This document shows positions 60,275 through 64,000 of a stretch of DNA of 64,000 nucleotides, in pieces. Under the pieces are notes generated by a model. That model had not been told where the DNA came from. It searched no databases and saw only the letters and a list, made by a program, of their open reading frames with translations. The stretch comes from Sepiola atlantica. Lineage: Eukaryota; Mollusca; Cephalopoda; Sepiida; Sepiolidae. The position numbers were made by a program, and so were the translations under genes. Numbering within the stretch: position 1 is the first letter of the stretch; every line of letters begins with the position of its first letter. Location: contig OY744529.1 in assembly GCA_963556195.1 (NCBI GenBank), positions 56,979,080 to 57,043,079 of the forward strand. The letters are read 5' to 3'.

Positions 60275-60960
60275 AATGCTGTGTACGAGCATGCAACAAC
60301 AACGACAACAGCATCAAGGGTTGCAACAACAAATACTGCAACAATAGTTTTTTTTGTGCTGAAGGAATTGCAAATTCTTTATTTGAATTTATATACGAAC
60401 CTGATTCTGGCGTTACATTTCCAGCATATTTCAGAGGATCTGAAATATATTATCTAAATGGTGCTTTGATTGGTCAGATAGAGAACGGGTAACCCTGTTA
60501 TTACAGAAACTGGGAACAGAGGAGAATACCAAATATACGAACTTAAAATTGCCCAGAAAACTTAAGGAAGTTTCATTCAGTGAAACTATAAATATACTGT
60601 CGAAGATATTCGACGAAAAAAATAACCTATTCCACACGCGATACAAATGTCTTAACAGCGTGAAAACAGATAACGAGGATTTTTGGGCGTACACTGGAAC
60701 AGTAAACTCTTTGGTCGATCAATTCAAGATAGATGAAACCTCCAAATATTTATTGAAATGTCTTATATTAGTTTAAGGATAAACAACCCCTAAGTACAAC
60801 GAAATAAGTTCTAGAAGTTTAACAATGATGGAGCAAGACACGAAAATCACGTTACAAAGACTGGCAGAAGAATGTAAGCGTCTAACTAATGTTAAAAGGG
60901 ATACTACCCAAATTGAGGAAAACAGTGTTGCCAAAGTATAACGCATAAAAAACAAAAACT
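60275..60960 (+). pseudogene. gag: Ty3/Gypsy (Mag-type) gag relic, capsid part
   Basis: An ATG at 60275 starts a glutamine-rich leader (MQQQRQQHQG..., stop after LQQ). Frame breaks follow. Readable blocks in order: FEFIYEPDSGVTFPAYF (about 60380-60430), RKLKEVSFSETINILSKIF then LFHTRYKCLNSVK (60549-60665), EDFWAYTGTVNSLVDQFK and LKCLI (60680-60770), and LQRLAEECKRLTNVKRDT (60860-60905). This is the capsid order of Mag-lineage gag. The product would package element RNA. At least three frameshifts or stops break it. Confidence 0.83.
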
Positions 60961-60984
60961 ACAAAATTCAAAAACACAGGAAAA

Positions 60985-61140
60985 TGTGAGAAGTGCGCAA
61001 ATACTAGACATACTAAAGATGTATGTTGGTATAAGAACAAATTCTGCGAATATTGCAGAATTAATGATCATGAATCGTCTGTTTGTCGCAAGAATAAGAA
61101 AAAGCATTTTGAAAAAGTTAACGTTGTGTTATCAAAAAAA
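60985..61140 (+). pseudogene. gag: Gag nucleocapsid: two zinc knuckles
   Basis: The open frame contains CEKCANTRHTKDVC (60985-61026) and CEYCRINDHESSVC (61045-61086). Both fit the C-x2-C-x4-H-x4-C zinc knuckle exactly, and a basic RKNKKKHFEK segment follows. These knuckles bind element RNA. The segment is intact although the surrounding gag is not. Confidence 0.9.
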
Positions 61141-61149
61141 AGAAATCCA

Positions 61150-61440
61150 TAACAGTGAAAATCGAAAATACGTAGATGTACGTATAAATGGACGTATAAT
61201 CACTTTTTCTGAATTCTGGCTCAGACATAAGTATTATTGACGAACAAACATACATACAAATTTAAAAATCCAAATTATCTGAAAGCAAGAAAATTGCCAA
61301 AAGTGTTTCAGGAAAAAAAAACTTTAAAGGAAAATTAAAGTGCGATATTTCTTTCTGTGGCAAAACTGCAAAAACAAAAGTACATGTGATTCAAGTATTT
61401 CGGAATAGACTGGATAGTACTGTTCAATTTATTTGAACAC
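61150..61440 (+). pseudogene. Gypsy aspartic protease relic
   Basis: VDVRINGRIITF (to 61206), then a one-base shift and LNSGSDISIIDEQTYIQ (61209 onward): the D-S-G catalytic triad reads N-S-G, so the catalytic aspartate is lost. Further on CDISFCGKTAKTKVHV and, in another frame, FGIDWIVLFNLFEHP match the end of the Mag-type protease and linker to RT. Confidence 0.75.
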
Positions 61441-61499
61441 CCAATGAACTCTTTTTGCAGCGAAATAAACATTGCAGAAAATAAAAAAATATATATTAA

Positions 61500-61775
61500 A
61501 AATGAAAAATGAATGAATGAATTAAACCAGAGAAACGTCCCATTTTTCTTCCCTAAACACAATGAACAAGGAACTGAACAGATTAGAAAAATAGGAGTTA
61601 TTTCTAAGGTAAACCATGCGATCAGGGCGTTGCCCACCGTCTACGTCATAAAGAAAAAACAAGAAAATAAGAGTGTTCGCCGATTTTTCAACAGGGTTAA
61701 ACGATTAGCTGAAGGATCATAATTATCCACTTCCTTCGCTAGTAGACATTTTCCCGAAGCTAAATTATTATTTGT
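61500..61775 (+). pseudogene. pol: Gypsy reverse transcriptase N-terminal relic
   Basis: NVPFFFPKHNEQGTEQIRKI then GVISKVNHA...TVYVIKKKQENKSVRRFF (61513-61690) and, in another frame, PLPSLVDIFPKLN (about 61727-61767). These are the RT entry (family form KRPVPY...L..L...GVI..V.HS.WA.P.V.V.KK) and the following YPLP..DIF.KLN. Reading breaks at 61767, where LINE-related sequence begins. Confidence 0.82.
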
Positions 61776-61869
61776 TTGTTATGCTTCCTTGGGTATCTCT
61801 CCTTTTACTATCTTTCTCAATTCAACTTAAACTTAACTGGTAAACAGATCCAGTTTTTTGAAAACTGCC

Positions 61870-62482
61870 TTGATAATAACCTTACAGATCTAGGAGTAAT
61901 ACTAAAAAATGCGCACCATAGTTAGAAATCCCATTAATTATCTTGAAAGTCTCAATCATATTAACTCTCATTCTACTCTACCGCTAAGTAGTCAATCCCA
62001 ATTTGTCCAATCTCTCCCTATAACTACATTCCTTTACTTTACTTATTAGTTTTGACACTTTTCTTTGTACGCCTTCCCATTTCAATATTACATTCCAATT
62101 TCTATGTCCGCTCGCTGGAGCCCAGCCCTGGGTGCAGTATTATATATGAGGTCTTATAAGACCTTTATATATCTTTAACACAAAATTTGTCTCTATCAAA
62201 AAAATGTTCCTTACCATCCACCTCATCATTCTATTTACCCTCGATACAATGGTCAAATATGATTAATTATCCTAAATGTATTATAAACCCTACTCCTAAA
62301 TCGCACTCTCCATCTACTTGTTTGATTTCTTTGTTGTTTAGTACATATTCAGTTCCAACATTCTTTGATCCTACATGCAGTACTTTACATTTGTCTAGGT
62401 TAAATCCTAATTTCCAAATGTCCTCCCAATATGATAATTTATTAAGATCCATCTGTGTGATTTCCATTGATAAAGGTCTCAC
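61870..62482 (-). pseudogene. CR1-type LINE post-RT region relic
   Basis: Open 71 residues (62482-62267) with LGFNLDKCKVLHVGSKN and VDGECDLGVGF (the DLGV block), then broken frames reading NRMMRWMVRNI, IYKGLIRPHI-YCTQGWAP and VQRKVSKLISKVKE-YRERL. This is the conserved C-terminal region of CR1-type ORF2. Confidence 0.82.
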
Positions 62483-62489
62483 AAGTAGT

Positions 62490-63345
62490 TTAACATCATC
62501 AGCAAACAGTTCTGTTTCTGAATTTATATTATTAGGTTAGTCATTGATGAATATCATAAACAACAAAGAACCCAATACTGAACCCTGCTGAACACCGGAG
62601 GGTATGTACTGTGATTCAGAATAATTGTTATCAACCTTTACCATCATAGTTATATCCTTAAAAAAACTCCCTCACAATATTTACCATTTTGTCAGTAATA
62701 CCAACATTTTTCATTTAGTAAACGATAATGAGATACCGTATCAAATGTCTTGCTAAAATCCAAATATATGATATCCGCACTATCCTCCTCTATCAAATAT
62801 TCATTTATAATGGTAATATTTTTCAAAATATTAGATAATGTTGATTTACCATGAACAAAGCAATGTTGGTTACAATTTATATCATCCTTTATAAAATTTA
62901 ATATGTGGTTGCTAATTATTTTTTTCAAATATTGTACACAAAATACATGTAAGAGAAACTGGTCTGTAATTATTTTTTAATTGTATCGAACCTTTCTTAT
63001 GTAGCGGTATTACTATAGCTGTTTTCCAAATATATGGAATCTCTTCATATTCCATACATTTCATAAACAAATTGGTGATTGCATTGATAAAGCCTTCATT
63101 TAATGATAAGTATTTCAATATTTTAGGATTAATTTCATCAAGTCCCATACTTTTACTAACATCTAACTTGGATATTAATAGTGTTATGTCTTTAGGTTCT
63201 ATTTTCAGTTCATCCATAATTCTTGTCGTACCCTCTCGATAACAACTCTCCTTTAGTGGACCAAATTCTTCAATAGAATGAACAGATTGAAAAAAAAACT
63301 TGCTCATATACCGGCTATTTCTACTGGCGTGTCTGTTAAATCCCC
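62490..63345 (-). pseudogene. CR1-type LINE reverse transcriptase relic
   Basis: Minus-strand frames give KSMGLDEINPKILKYL, IPYIWKTAIVIPLHKKGS and NNYRPVSLTCILCTIFEK (63307-62912), then NQHCFVHGKSTLSNIL and DIIYLDFSKTFDTVSHYRLL (62928-62692; motif A Asp present), GVQQGSVLGSLLFMIFIND (about 62605-62550) and TELFADDVKLL (about 62515-62485; catalytic FADD). The order and spacing are those of CR1/Jockey-superfamily RTs. Stops and frameshifts separate the pieces. Confidence 0.88.
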
Positions 63346-63563
63346 TGTCTCATAATCTCTTACTTTACTCACGTTTTTTTTATTTTAGTTTTTGCTTTAA
63401 CATATTTGAACAATGGTTTACAGTTGTATTTAATAATTCTAACAATATTATTTTCGTGTTTCACCTTTTCTTTTACTTCTAATGTTTCATATTCATTTTG
63501 TTTACTTACAACATTTTAATAATATTCCATACATGGTATTATTCCAATTTTTTATTATTTTAT

Positions 63564-63622
63564 TTTTACGAGATAGATGAAGGAAAGATTTTTTTACGAG
63601 ATAAATGGAGGAAAGATGTTTT
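63564..63622. repeat. 28-bp imperfect duplication at the Gypsy/LINE junction
   Basis: TTTTACGAGATAGATGAAGG and then TTTTACGAGATAAATGGAGG, each followed by AAAGAT. The second copy is the Gypsy coding sequence; the first lies at the LINE border. Confidence 0.75.
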
Positions 63623-64000
63623 CAAAAATTAATCTATCTGACGCATACTGGCAGGTTAAAGTGAACGAGGAATGCTTAAAATGTTCGCGCATACATACAC
63701 ATTAGTTAATTCTCAAACTAAAAGGGCTAGCTTTCAGCTTAAAGATCGCCCCAGCTTTATTCCAGCAGATTATGGACACTATGTTGGCGGTTCTTGAGTT
63801 TGCTATCACCTATTTAGATGGTATTCTTTTCAAAAGTAAGAACGTTCACGAACACAAAAAAAACACATCAGAGCTATGTTCAAACGACTAGAAGAATTCG
63901 GTTTCAAATTAAATCCCGAGAAGTGTCAATTCTTCATGGAAAGAATTAAATACCTCGGACGAGTGATAGACAGTTAAGGCAGAAAACCGGACCCACGGAT
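63590..64000 (+). pseudogene. pol: Gypsy reverse transcriptase, palm and thumb part
   Basis: Continues the RT cut at 61767: INGGKMFSKINLSDAYWQVKVNEE (motif A; D of LSDAY present), then KIAPALFQQIMDTML (motif B region), TYLDGILFKSKN (motif C; second Asp of YLDD is G, so catalysis is lost), HIRAMFKRLEEFGFKLNPEK and CQFFMERIKYLGRVID with a stop before the window ends. Frameshifts near 63680 and 63865. Confidence 0.87.

Larger units (their letters stand above)
61775..63560 (-). mobile_element. CR1-type LINE inserted in the Gypsy element
   Basis: Minus-strand LINE lying between the two halves of Gypsy RT. Order from high to low coordinates: pre-RT region (63350-63000), RT (62980-62490), and post-RT region (62480-61870). 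Only the RT-to-3' part is present, as expected for a 5'-truncated copy. Frames are broken in about four places. It must be younger than the Gypsy element it splits. The Gypsy sequences at the two junctions overlap by roughly 20-25 positions (both contain the DIF..LN codons), which could be a long, diverged target-site duplication. Confidence 0.75.

Noticed and set aside
62187..62540. 117-residue plus-strand frame as a gene
   Set aside because: It is the antisense shadow of the LINE RT and post-RT region on the minus strand.

Overview
The window is about 64 kb of AT-rich animal DNA. It contains no host protein-coding gene, rRNA or functional tRNA gene that I can recognise. Most long open reading frames are translations of (AT)n, (CT)n or (ATT)n microsatellites or remnants of transposable elements. 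The style of the sequence (very many long (TA)n tracts joined to (GA)n or (GT)n, abundant foldbacks, Penelope, CR1/Jockey, Tx1-like and Mag-type Gypsy relics) suggests a mollusc, most likely a coleoid cephalopod such as an octopus. That is a judgement from style, since nothing species-diagnostic is present.

Layout. 1-5 kb: microsatellites and a tandem pair of tRNA-like/ribozyme units (1.98-2.53 kb), then a separate, very well-formed hammerhead ribozyme (2.73-2.79 kb). 5.3-8.5 kb: minus-strand, decayed Tx1/L1-like LINE with ORF1, endonuclease and reverse transcriptase traces. 11.5-12.6 kb: a B-box plus hammerhead unit and the 3' end of a minus-strand CR1/Jockey-type LINE. 13.4-18.6 kb: a solo Penelope-type terminal repeat, a 13-copy 59-bp minisatellite, and a foldback element carrying a hammerhead. 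21.4-23.2 kb: a broken Penelope-like element (RT plus GIY-YIG) between inverted terminal repeats. 27.8-29.9 kb: GC-richer, decayed Jockey-type LINE. 31.3-32.1 kb: ribozyme-bearing foldback. 38.9-41.1 kb: two large palindromes and a second dimer of tRNA-like/hammerhead units. 47.2-47.4 kb: a long (TTA)n/(TAA)n hairpin. 58.6-58.8 kb: palindrome. 59.1-64.0 kb: a Ty3/Gypsy element of Mag type (possible LTR, gag, zinc knuckles, protease, RT) interrupted by a minus-strand CR1-type LINE.

The main observation is an unusual concentration of hammerhead (HHR) self-cleaving ribozyme motifs: about twelve loci, several with complete cores and good helices. Two sets can be separated. One sits in Penelope-type terminal repeats and derived inverted foldbacks. 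The other sits just downstream of tRNA-like sequences with a pol III B-box, twice as tandem dimers with 337- and 364-bp periods, resembling SINEs or retrozymes. In nearly all of them a (TA)n tract or TA-rich run lies roughly 30-150 nt on the 3' side of the ribozyme, in ribozyme-sense orientation. HHRs in Penelope-like elements, in schistosome Sm-alpha SINE-like elements and in animal retrozymes are established. The TA-anchored mixture of all three architectures seen here looks worth a second look.
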